A stretch of 64,000 nt of DNA. Origin: an uncultured Amphritea sp. (GTDB lineage: Bacteria > Pseudomonadota > Gammaproteobacteria > Pseudomonadales > Balneatricaceae). How positions within the stretch are numbered: the first letter of the stretch is position 1; every line of letters begins with the position of its first letter. The translations under genes were made by a program, and so were the position numbers. Shown here one piece after another: positions 47,368 through 53,598 of this stretch. Under the pieces are notes generated by a model. The model made no database searches and was not told the origin of the DNA. It saw only the letters and a program-made list of their open reading frames with translations. Location: contig NZ_CAKZLP010000060.1 of NCBI RefSeq assembly GCF_937127095.1, positions 144,788 to 208,787 on the forward strand, written 5' to 3'.

Positions 47368-47766
47368 TTACACCAGCACCTGCCGGGTGTTAGCAATGTA
47401 GTGATGAATCTGTGCCTCAATATCCGGGTCGATCATCTCTTCCGGGCGCTTACCGTTAGGACAGGGCATAGTGGGCGTGGTGCCAAACAACCGGCAGATC
47501 AACGGACGCTCGGCATACACGGTACACCCATCAGGCCCCAAATGGACGCAACTGAAATCCTCTAGCTTTTCCTGATGCTCAGCTTCAGTTTTCACCGGCA
47601 GCCGCGACATCTCCTCCGATGAAGTGGTTACCGGGCCACAACAATCATGGCAACCGGGCACACATTCAAACGATGGAATGTTCTCGCGCAGTCGCGCAAT
47701 TATATCTCGGTTAGTGTACATAGAGTCCCATCTGCTGCGCAGCTCGCTTGCATTAGTGTCTGACAC
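47368..47766 (-). CDS. YkgJ-family cysteine-cluster protein
   Basis: This 132-residue protein has the cysteine-cluster arrangement of the YkgJ/UPF0153 family, thought to bind Zn or an Fe-S cluster: CVPGCHDCCGP, then CVHLGPDGCTVY and RPLICRLFG. No biochemical function is established. Length and Cys spacing are normal. It stands alone on the minus strand. Confidence 0.85.
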   Translation of the reverse strand: MSDTNASELRSRWDSMYTNRDIIARLRENIPSFECVPGCHDCCGPVTTSSEEMSRLPVKTEAEHQEKLEDFSCVHLGPDGCTVYAERPLICRLFGTTPTMPCPNGKRPEEMIDPDIEAQIHHYIANTRQVLV

Positions 47767-47825
47767 CTAATTTACCAGAACAGGCTGTCTCTTTACATTA
47801 ACGGAGAGTCATAAAATTTTTAAAG

Positions 47826-47878
47826 AAAGGGCCTGTACTAAGTAAAATAGCACTTAGCAAAATAACCAACGGCCCTTT
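47826..47878 (-). terminator. Nested inverted repeat after the GNAT gene, probable terminator
   Basis: Outer arms AAAGGGCC (47826-47833) and GGCCCTTT (47871-47878) enclose inner arms CTAAGT (47838-47843) and ACTTAG (47852-47857). The structure begins six bases after the GNAT stop and is followed on the minus strand by CTTTAAAAATTTT. A long two-part terminator fits. Confidence 0.6.
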
Positions 47879-47883
47879 TACGT

Positions 47884-48357
47884 TTACCGATATGATGTCT
47901 CGCATAGCGGGAGTTCCATATAGATACTCAAAGGATCATATTGATAACTGCCATACTCTTGTCGCTCTTTAAACCCAAGCTTTTTATATAAACTTAGCGC
48001 TTCAGGCTGCCTGATACCGGCTTCGAGACGGATGATGGGTAGTTGATTTTTGGCAGCATGAGCAATCAGCTCTTGCATGATAAGGTTTGAAACGCCCTGG
48101 CCACGATACTCCGGCTTAACATAAATCCGCTTTAACTCGCCATAAACACCATCATTGTTTTTATAGACTAGTGCACCGCAGCCAAGAATATCCTGATTTT
48201 TTATCACACCGATAAAATATACGTCTTTTTCTTGCAGCGCTTCAATGGATAAAAGCTGGTTACTTTCCTGAGGGTAGAGAGCGTTCATTAACCCATCAAT
48301 ATCGTCAATGATCTCTCTGACACTTTTTGAGGTAGGGTCTAGTTCTATCACTTCCAT
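47884..48357 (-). CDS. GNAT-family N-acetyltransferase
   Basis: The protein of about 157 residues has the GNAT acetyl-CoA site YVKPEYRGQGVSNLIMQELI preceded by GELKRI. The C-terminal block IIRLEAGIRQPEALSLYKKL followed by GFKE is typical of small-molecule or protein N-acetyltransferases. The substrate is unknown. The start is the ATG at 48357; a GTG twelve bases upstream and an open frame to 48444 are alternatives. Confidence 0.85.
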   Translation of the reverse strand: MEVIELDPTSKSVREIIDDIDGLMNALYPQESNQLLSIEALQEKDVYFIGVIKNQDILGCGALVYKNNDGVYGELKRIYVKPEYRGQGVSNLIMQELIAHAAKNQLPIIRLEAGIRQPEALSLYKKLGFKERQEYGSYQYDPLSIYMELPLCETSYR

Positions 48358-48469
48358 ATCGTTCACGCTTCTTGTTCCCTGAAAAAGCCTACGATTTTGA
48401 CATAAAAACCCATCTACCGCAGTACCCGCCAGCTTTCTCGCCAATATATGGGCGTCCTTCTCAGCTATA

Positions 48470-48613
48470 AGGGGTCAGTTTCCTGATTTGGCAACTCATC
48501 CCACCACCCGGCTTTCCGATGAGTAACTTATTCCGACAGTTCCCCTGTCTCTTTCAGCATCTCAGCTAAATCGTATTCCTGCTGATGCAGCAAAAGACAG
48601 GATCGGCCCCTGT
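48470..48613. repeat. Decayed repeat/REP-transposase-like remnant
   Basis: The left edge reads AAGGGGTCAGTTTCC and the right edge GGCCCCTGTTTCC. These resemble end sequences found beside REP-associated (Y1-type) transposase relics. Inside, the minus strand shows short peptide-like fragments (ETGELSE, then a stop, then RKAGWWDELPNQETDPL, stop) that read like a broken coding end. No transposase survives. Confidence 0.4.
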
Positions 48614-48636
48614 TTCCTTTAGCGCATTATTGAGCG

Positions 48637-49125
48637 TTATTCATCACTATTCAGAGCAAACATAGCGGCCTGATGAATAAGACGGGCATCGTTCAAAGCG
48701 CGATGTGCACGATAATCACTCGCTTGTGACAATTCATCAAAACAGCTAGCGAAAGTACCCGCCCGGTGACCACCCAGCAATGTACTGAGATCCGCAACAT
48801 TAAATGTTTGCTCAATAGCCACCGCTTCAAACAGGCGACCTATCCAGAAACTGTCCCAGTCTTCATGATCGGAATACACCGTTTCAGCCGCCAGCAGCCG
48901 GTTAAGTTGCTGTGCAACCACCTCGGCCCGCTGACCTTTGTCGAAGAGATACTGACGCGAAAGCCCGTGCAGCTCATGTGCTTTCAGACTCCAGTGTCCC
49001 CAGGACTCTTCAGGTCGGATAAGTGTCTGATAGGTCTGTTCAGCGTTCACCAGACCGATCTCAATCGGATAACTAACAGGACTCAAGCCGCTGGCTTCGA
49101 TATCTAAAACCCATATATCACTCAT
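48637..49125 (-). CDS. DEDDh-type 3'-5' exonuclease-like protein
   Basis: The 162-residue protein has the exonuclease I motif VLDIEASGLSPVSYPIEIG (catalytic Asp8 and Glu10). A central HELHGLS-type segment and the C-terminal HRALNDARLIHQA block supply the His and last Asp of the DEDDh fold. It could act on DNA or RNA; its single short domain does not show which. Its ATG overlaps the end of the upstream flavin-oxidase-like gene by four bases. Confidence 0.85.
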   Translation of the reverse strand: MSDIWVLDIEASGLSPVSYPIEIGLVNAEQTYQTLIRPEESWGHWSLKAHELHGLSRQYLFDKGQRAEVVAQQLNRLLAAETVYSDHEDWDSFWIGRLFEAVAIEQTFNVADLSTLLGGHRAGTFASCFDELSQASDYRAHRALNDARLIHQAAMFALNSDE

Positions 49126-49736
49126 CGGGTCTCTCCTTGTAGAAGACGCAGTTGCTCCTCCAGCTCGGCGATCCGCTGATTACGTTGCTGTAACAGTGCT
49201 TCAACCGCTTCCAGGTCCATCCGTTGCGGGATATGTTGTGGACAGTTCCGATCCCAGGCATCAACGGTAAACATTATTACCTGTTCCGGTCGTGCCCTGT
49301 ATGCATCCCGGCTGGGCATCAGTTCAGCTAACAGCGATGTCTGATCCTCTATCACTTTTGCACGGCCCCAGATTTTGATTCGAACACTGTTGGCATAGTC
49401 CATTAAGAAGATAAACGCTCTGGGATTATCGGTTAAATTTCCCTGAGTAATAAACTGCTGGTTTCCCCGGTAGTCTGCAAAAGCGAGGGTTTGCCTGTCG
49501 ATCACCTTCAGAAAACCCGGTGGACCGCCACGATGCTGGATGTAAGGCTGACCGTCAGCATTAACGGTCGCCAGATAGAAACTCCTCTGCGCCGCGATAA
49601 AGCCCGCCAGATCCGGCGTGATTTCACGTTGCCATCCACCGCTCTGCTCCATTCGCGCATAACTATCTCTGGAACCCTTTCGGGTCTGAATAGCCTTTAC
49701 ACTTGCGGTAAAGGCGATATCGCTGGTATAGGTCAA
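49122..49736 (-). CDS. Pyridoxamine 5'-phosphate oxidase-like FMN-binding protein
   Basis: The protein of about 204 residues has the split-barrel flavin-binding pattern: FYLATVNADGQPYIQHRGGP, LAFADYRGNQQFI, DNPRAFIFLMDYANSVRIKI and WGRAKVIED. A C-terminal coiled coil follows (LEAVEALLQQRNQRIAELEE). Family members are FMN- or F420-dependent oxidoreductases. A TTG start at 49736 with AGAGG upstream fits; the frame extends to 49880 but would overlap the previous gene. It lies between the DUF1348 and exonuclease genes in one run. Confidence 0.82.
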   Translation of the reverse strand: MTYTSDIAFTASVKAIQTRKGSRDSYARMEQSGGWQREITPDLAGFIAAQRSFYLATVNADGQPYIQHRGGPPGFLKVIDRQTLAFADYRGNQQFITQGNLTDNPRAFIFLMDYANSVRIKIWGRAKVIEDQTSLLAELMPSRDAYRARPEQVIMFTVDAWDRNCPQHIPQRMDLEAVEALLQQRNQRIAELEEQLRLLQGETR

Positions 49737-49785
49737 CTTTATATACCTCTTTCTCCAGGGCTCCTCGAAAAAACGACTGCGCGAC

Positions 49786-50250
49786 TCACAGGCCCAGATC
49801 GCTGAGGCCGGGGTGATCATCAGGGCGACGACCCTGAGGCCAGTGAAATTTCCGCTCCTCAGCACTGATCGCATGCTCATTAATGCTGGCGATCCGTCGA
49901 CTCATCAGGCCGTTGTCGTCGAATTCCCAGTTTTCATTGCCATAGGCACGAAACCACTGTCCGGAATCATCATGAAACTCATAGGCAAAACGAACGGCAA
50001 TTCGGTTATCCGTGTATGCCCATAGTTCTTTGATAAGCCGGTAATCAAGCTCACGGGTCCACTTGCGTGTCAGCAACTGTACGATGGCTTCACGCCCTGC
50101 TACAAATTCAGCACGATTTCGCCATAAACAGTTCTCGGTATAGGCCAGAGCGACTTTCTGGGGATCGCGGCCATTCCAGCCATCTTCGGCGAGTCTGATC
50201 TTTTCGATGGCCGAGGCTTCATCAAACGGCGGTAAAGGGGGTCTGGACAT
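49786..50250 (-). CDS. DUF1348 / NTF2-like protein
   Basis: The 154-residue protein has the SnoaL/NTF2-like fold typical of DUF1348: [20 protein letters not shown], then [40 protein letters not shown] and [18 protein letters not shown]. No catalytic role is known. It is followed by the flavin protein and preceded by the carboxymuconolactone-decarboxylase-like gene, so it is probably part of a LysR-controlled oxidative or detoxification operon. Confidence 0.88.
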   Translation of the reverse strand: MSRPPLPPFDEASAIEKIRLAEDGWNGRDPQKVALAYTENCLWRNRAEFVAGREAIVQLLTRKWTRELDYRLIKELWAYTDNRIAVRFAYEFHDDSGQWFRAYGNENWEFDDNGLMSRRIASINEHAISAEERKFHWPQGRRPDDHPGLSDLGL

Positions 50251-50306
50251 AGTAAATTCTCCTCTTTAAGGGTAAAGGGTGGCGCAAGCGCCACCCACAC
50301 ACTGAC

Positions 50307-50855
50307 TCAGGCCGCCAGGGCATCAACAGCAGGAAAGTCGATTTCGGTACCCAGCACTTCATTCACGTAGTTCGTCAGGGTATTCAGGGCAACGTGGCCC
50401 ACGATCTCCACGATCTCTGCGTCGCTATAACCGGCAGCACGAACCGCCCCGACGTCACGGTCAGACACCTTGCCGCGGTTGTTCACAATGCTGACGGCGA
50501 AGCTCACCGCTGCTGCGGCTTTTTCATCACTGGAGGTGCCACGGCGATTGGCTTCAATTTCAGCTGCACTCAGTCCGGCCAGATTGGAACCAAGATACTG
50601 GTGTGCAGCGAGGCAGTAGTTGCAGCCATTGATCTCGGCAACCGCAAGGGCGATACGCTCACGCGTCCGGGCATCCAGCGAACCATTACTCAATGCACCA
50701 TTCAGACCGAGGTAGCCCTCCAGCGTCTGCGGGCTGTTGGCAACAATGCGAAACAGGTTAGGCACACTGCCCAGAAGAGAGTTGACCGCTTCGAGTGATT
50801 CTCGGGAGGCTTCCGGTGCAGCCATAATAGTTGCCGGAGTAGGTATACGGGACAT
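50307..50855 (-). CDS. Carboxymuconolactone decarboxylase / AhpD-like protein
   Basis: The protein of 182 residues has the AhpD-like CXXC helix INGCNYCLAAHQYLG. The conserved C-terminal helix IVEIVGHVALNTLTNYVNEV is followed by LGTEIDFP. Such proteins are alkyl-hydroperoxidase-like thiol enzymes. It is the first gene of the minus-strand operon and is divergent from a LysR regulator 131 bp away, the usual layout for regulator and target. Confidence 0.9.
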   Translation of the reverse strand: MSRIPTPATIMAAPEASRESLEAVNSLLGSVPNLFRIVANSPQTLEGYLGLNGALSNGSLDARTRERIALAVAEINGCNYCLAAHQYLGSNLAGLSAAEIEANRRGTSSDEKAAAAVSFAVSIVNNRGKVSDRDVGAVRAAGYSDAEIVEIVGHVALNTLTNYVNEVLGTEIDFPAVDALAA

Positions 50856-50986
50856 GATTAGCTCCTAAATATTATCGGATTGGAGAGCCCAGCATACAAT
50901 TAACAAAAATAAAGATAATTAGACTGAAATTTAATTATCTATTACAGTTAATGAAATAATTTAACAATGAATCTCTGTGGTATTGA

Positions 50987-51892
50987 ATGGATAAACTTGA
51001 AGCAATGCGGGTGTTTATCGAGGTTGCGGAATGTCAGAGCTTCGTTGCCGCCAGCCGCACACTGGACCTGTCAGCCCCGGCTGTAACCCGATCGGTCGCT
51101 CAGCTTGAGAAGGCCCTGGGCGTGCGCCTGTTCAACAGAACCACCCGTCATGTCCGGCTCACCGATTCGGGGGCCCGGTTTTTCGAAGACGCCAAACGTA
51201 TTTTAGAAGATATTGAACAGGCCGTGGCTACCGCATCAGGAAGCTACACCGAGCCCAAAGGGGTGTTATCGATTACAGCCCCGGTTCTGTTTGGTCAGAT
51301 ACATATCGCACCGATTCTGACGGAATATCTGCAGCAGAACCCAGCGGTAACCGTCAGAGCGCTATTCTACGATCGCGTCAGTAATATTCTCGATGAGGGT
51401 CTCGACGTCGCTGTCCGCATTGGCCATCTTAAGGATTCAAGCATCTACGCCACCCCCGTCGGCAGCGTTCAGCGGCTGGTATGCGCTTCGCCCAGCTATT
51501 TGCAAAAACATGGCACCCCCAGGCACCCTGCCGAGCTCAGGGATCATGAAATCATTCAAGCTTCAACGGTTGAACCGTCAACGACGTGGCAATTTGAATC
51601 TTCCACAGGCAGGGAATCGGTAAAACTCTCTCCACGCCTGCACTGCTCCCAGAATGGAGCAGCAATAACAGCGGCCAAACAAGGGTTTGGAATCACCCGA
51701 CTGATGTCCTATCAGGTTGGCGAGGAGTTAAAAAACGGCTCCCTGACGCGCATCCTGCAAGACTACGAAAGCCAGCCTCTGCCGGTCAGTATTGTTCACC
51801 TCGAAGGGCGACAAGCCAACGCAAAGATCAGAGCCTTTATCGACCTGGCGACTGAACGACTCAGAGCCAATCCCTATATAGACCACGGCTAA
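50987..51892 (+). CDS. LysR-family transcriptional regulator
   Basis: The 301-residue protein has an N-terminal winged HTH (MRVFIEVAECQSFVAASRTL, then AVTRSVAQLEKALGVRLFNR) and a C-terminal periplasmic-binding-like effector domain. It is divergent from the CMD/DUF1348/flavin-oxidase operon, which it most likely regulates. The effector is unknown. Its end marks the last core gene before the integron array. Confidence 0.92.
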   Translation: MDKLEAMRVFIEVAECQSFVAASRTLDLSAPAVTRSVAQLEKALGVRLFNRTTRHVRLTDSGARFFEDAKRILEDIEQAVATASGSYTEPKGVLSITAPVLFGQIHIAPILTEYLQQNPAVTVRALFYDRVSNILDEGLDVAVRIGHLKDSSIYATPVGSVQRLVCASPSYLQKHGTPRHPAELRDHEIIQASTVEPSTTWQFESSTGRESVKLSPRLHCSQNGAAITAAKQGFGITRLMSYQVGEELKNGSLTRILQDYESQPLPVSIVHLEGRQANAKIRAFIDLATERLRANPYIDHG

Positions 51893-51958
51893 GAAGGCGA
51901 AAGATATACCCTGCTGGCGGGTGGTTTAATCAACTGGGCCAAAGTACAGCCGTAACGT

Positions 51959-51965
51959 GTTAAGC
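51959..51965 (-). other. attC start core (R'') at the VOC cassette end
   Basis: GCTTAAC on the minus strand overlaps the VOC gene stop (TAA) and is the exact complement of the GTTAAGC core at the cassette's other end. The rest of this attC is not recognisable, so the distal end of the array is probably truncated. Confidence 0.7.
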
Positions 51966-52328
51966 ATTTTTCCTATACGCTCTACTTGAAATTGACACTG
52001 TATTTTTGTCAGGATCTTTCGCATTAGAAAAAGAATAACCATTTGCCTGATGAGTGGCTCCGAATACCAAACCCAACTCAGCAGATCTGCGTTTAAACGC
52101 TTCAATATCCTGAACGCTAAATACCAGCTTAACGCCTGCCTGCCCAAGCTTGATACTCTTAGCGGCCTGATGAACCAGTATAGTGAGACCGCGATCTTCT
52201 GAGGTAAGCTCGATCAAACCCTCGAGTACTTCACCAATAGTGATAAAGCCAAAATACTCCCGATAAAAATCGGCGGTTTTATCCATGTTGCGCGCATAAA
52301 TTATAATTGTATCGAGTTTAACGTCCAT
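51960..52328 (-). CDS. VOC (glyoxalase-fold) protein in an integron cassette
   Basis: This 122-residue VOC-family protein has KLDTIIIYARNMDKTADFYR, then EYFGFITIG, GVKLVFSVQDIEAFKRR, and DPDKNTVSI near the end. VOC proteins are often metal-dependent lyases, dioxygenases or antibiotic-binding proteins; the substrate is unknown. The start codon is 13 bp inside the GTTAAGC core, and its stop TAA is inside the GCTTAAC core, so the gene fills its cassette tightly. Confidence 0.85.
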   Translation of the reverse strand: MDVKLDTIIIYARNMDKTADFYREYFGFITIGEVLEGLIELTSEDRGLTILVHQAAKSIKLGQAGVKLVFSVQDIEAFKRRSAELGLVFGATHQANGYSFSNAKDPDKNTVSISSRAYRKNA

Positions 52329-52341
52329 GACTATTCCGAAT

Positions 52342-52401
52342 GCTTAACGCCGCTCAGCACGCGCGGCTGCGAAATGGAGGCGCAGCCGCAATGCAGTAAC
52401 C
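52342..52401 (-). other. attC-like recombination site, partly degenerate
   Basis: On the minus strand it ends GAGCGGCGTTAAGC with a perfect R' core (GTTAAGC, 52342-52348). A central hairpin CGGCTGCG/CGCAGCCG (52364-52371 with 52381-52388) fits the attC extrahelical stem. The other end is eroded (GGTTAC near 52396 instead of an RYYYAAC core). Confidence 0.55.
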
Positions 52402-52442
52402 GTCGCCGCGACTGGCCTTGATAGGGCTATTGCGATATAGTT

Positions 52443-52459
52443 GTACGGAGTTTCCGTAC
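52443..52459 (+). promoter_or_regulatory. Palindromic operator of the toxin-antitoxin pair
   Basis: GTACGG-AGTTT-CCGTAC is a perfect 6-bp inverted repeat 15 bp before the antitoxin ATG. YefM-type antitoxins bind TGTACA-like palindromes in their own promoters, so this is a probable autoregulatory site. Confidence 0.6.
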
Positions 52460-52473
52460 GTAATGGTGGAGTT

Positions 52474-52746
52474 ATGGATATTATCAGTGTAAACAAATTC
52501 AGAGACAACCTTAAAACCCTTGTAGAACAGGTAATTAATAGACATGAACCTCTCAAAGTGACACGCCGTGCTGGAGAGGCTTTCGTGATTATGAGTGCTG
52601 AAGACTGGGAAAGGGAACAAGAAACCCTGCATGTTCTTCAAAGTAGAGACCTGATGCAGCAAATTGCGACCTCCCTTAATACTCACAGCCGTGGCCAAGG
52701 ATACACACCTAACGATGAGCAGATGAATGAGATCACTGGTATTTGA
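52474..52746 (+). CDS. yefM: Antitoxin YefM (Phd/YefM family)
   Basis: The 90-residue protein begins MDIISVNKFRDNLKTLVEQV, the DNA-binding Phd/YefM fold. RRAGEAFVIMSAEDWEREQE follows, and the C-terminal part is acidic and flexible to bind the toxin. The ATG at 52474 is chosen over a TTG at 52441, which would include the operator. It overlaps the toxin gene by 20 bp, the usual coupling. Confidence 0.92.
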   Translation: MDIISVNKFRDNLKTLVEQVINRHEPLKVTRRAGEAFVIMSAEDWEREQETLHVLQSRDLMQQIATSLNTHSRGQGYTPNDEQMNEITGI

Positions 52747-52999
52747 GGGCGGCACTTGGGAAGCCTATGAAAAGATGCGAGTGAAAGACAAGAAGCTGCA
52801 CAAAGCTCTCTGCAAATTGCTGAAAGAAATGCTCCGCTCTGACGACCCATCAATTGGCATAGGCAAACCTGAACCGCTTAAACACAACTTATCAGGCTTG
52901 TGGTCACGGCGCATCTCACAGAAAGACAGGCTCATATACCGGTTCGACGACAAATCCATTTACGTTTTCGCCATTGGAGGACACTACGACCAGCCCTAA
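52727..52999 (+). CDS. yoeB: Toxin YoeB (Txe/YoeB mRNA interferase)
   Basis: This 90-residue RelE-fold ribosome-dependent mRNA endonuclease has GKPEPLKHNLSGLWSRRIS with the catalytic Glu and Arg, then DRLIYRF and the C-terminal His-Tyr (GHYDQP) needed for cleavage. All key residues are present, so it is probably active. It is oriented opposite to the other cassette genes, with its own promoter, as often seen for integron toxin-antitoxin modules. It probably stabilises the array. Confidence 0.92.
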   Translation: MRSLVFEGGTWEAYEKMRVKDKKLHKALCKLLKEMLRSDDPSIGIGKPEPLKHNLSGLWSRRISQKDRLIYRFDDKSIYVFAIGGHYDQP

Positions 53000-53011
53000 C
53001 AGGATACCACA

Positions 53012-53133
53012 GGATCAGGTCTTGAATTTTGCACAAGAGTTAATCCAATTTTCTTAACTCTGCAAAATGCAAGACCTGACCCCAATCTCCTTTCTTTAAC
53101 TCTGCAAAATGCAAGACCTGACCCCAATCTCCT
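53012..53133. repeat. REP-like repeats: two direct copies and one inverted copy
   Basis: Two identical 38-bp copies occupy 53054-53091 and 53096-53133, each containing GCAAAATGCAAGACCTGACC. An inverted, diverged copy occupies 53012-53043 and contains GGATCAGGTCTTG and AAGAGTTAA. Inverted and first direct copies form a long palindrome. Similar GGGGTCAGGTCTTGCATTTTG-type repeats are known around REP-associated tyrosine transposases. The repeat sits where an attC of the DUF4279 cassette would be expected. Confidence 0.8.
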
Positions 53134-53501
53134 CACAGACTAAGACTAACTCCCACTCTAGCAAGGCACTGTAGATCCTGATCCGTAAAGTCGATACATG
53201 CTGCAAACTGAATTGGATCACCGACCGTATAACCTATGGAGAGAGTTGCTTTCAAAGATAGCTTTTTGAAGTCTATATCAGAGTTAGCGCAACGGTTTAT
53301 GAATGACCTAATTTCACCCACAAGCTCTTTAGGTGTGCTTACGTCGGCAACGCAAATACCAACACCGTCATTTTCTTCGACTTTGCCATCTCTCCTTTTG
53401 TCGCCCTGCCTCCAAGACGAATCAGGATTGAGTCCTAATCGGCAACACACACTAGTGACATCAGTTTGGCTACCGGTAATCCATAATTGCGCGATATTCA
53501 T
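53133..53501 (-). CDS. DUF4279-like cassette protein
   Basis: The 122-residue protein starts MNIAQLWITGSQTDVTSVCC and continues GLNPDSSWRQGDKRRDG, the DUF4279 pattern (a small alpha/beta protein, often seen near polymorphic toxin immunity genes). No function is proven. The start is 26 bp inside the attC core of cassette 1's site, as expected for the first gene of the next cassette. Its stop overlaps the repeat array, and no complete attC follows. Confidence 0.65.
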   Translation of the reverse strand: MNIAQLWITGSQTDVTSVCCRLGLNPDSSWRQGDKRRDGKVEENDGVGICVADVSTPKELVGEIRSFINRCANSDIDFKKLSLKATLSIGYTVGDPIQFAACIDFTDQDLQCLARVGVSLSL

Positions 53502-53526
53502 AAAGTAGCCTCAACGTCCTTGTGCC

Positions 53527-53598
53527 ATATAACGCCTTGCTCACCGGTAAATTAGGAGCGCAGCGAGTAATTTATCCGTGTGCAGCAACTTGTTACAT
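53527..53598 (-). other. attC site of integron cassette 1
   Basis: Read on the minus strand, it starts with R'' ATGTAAC (53592-53598) and ends with R' GTTATAT (53527-53533). L''-like AGTTGCTGCAC pairs with GTGAGCAA leaving an unpaired base, and an imperfect inner stem (GGATAAATTACTCGC with GCTCCTAATTTACC) flanks a TGC loop. These are the layout and bulged pairing of attC. The stop codon of the upstream gene lies inside R''. Length is 72 bp. Confidence 0.85.

Noticed and set aside
52342..52348. GCTTAAC on the plus strand as the first core of a plus-strand attC
   Set aside because: The VOC gene position, its stop inside GCTTAAC at 51959, and the complementary cores fit only the minus-strand cassette reading.
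52471..52477. CCATAAC on the minus strand as a missing attC core for the DUF4279 cassette
   Set aside because: No paired L boxes surround it, and it overlaps the yefM start codon.
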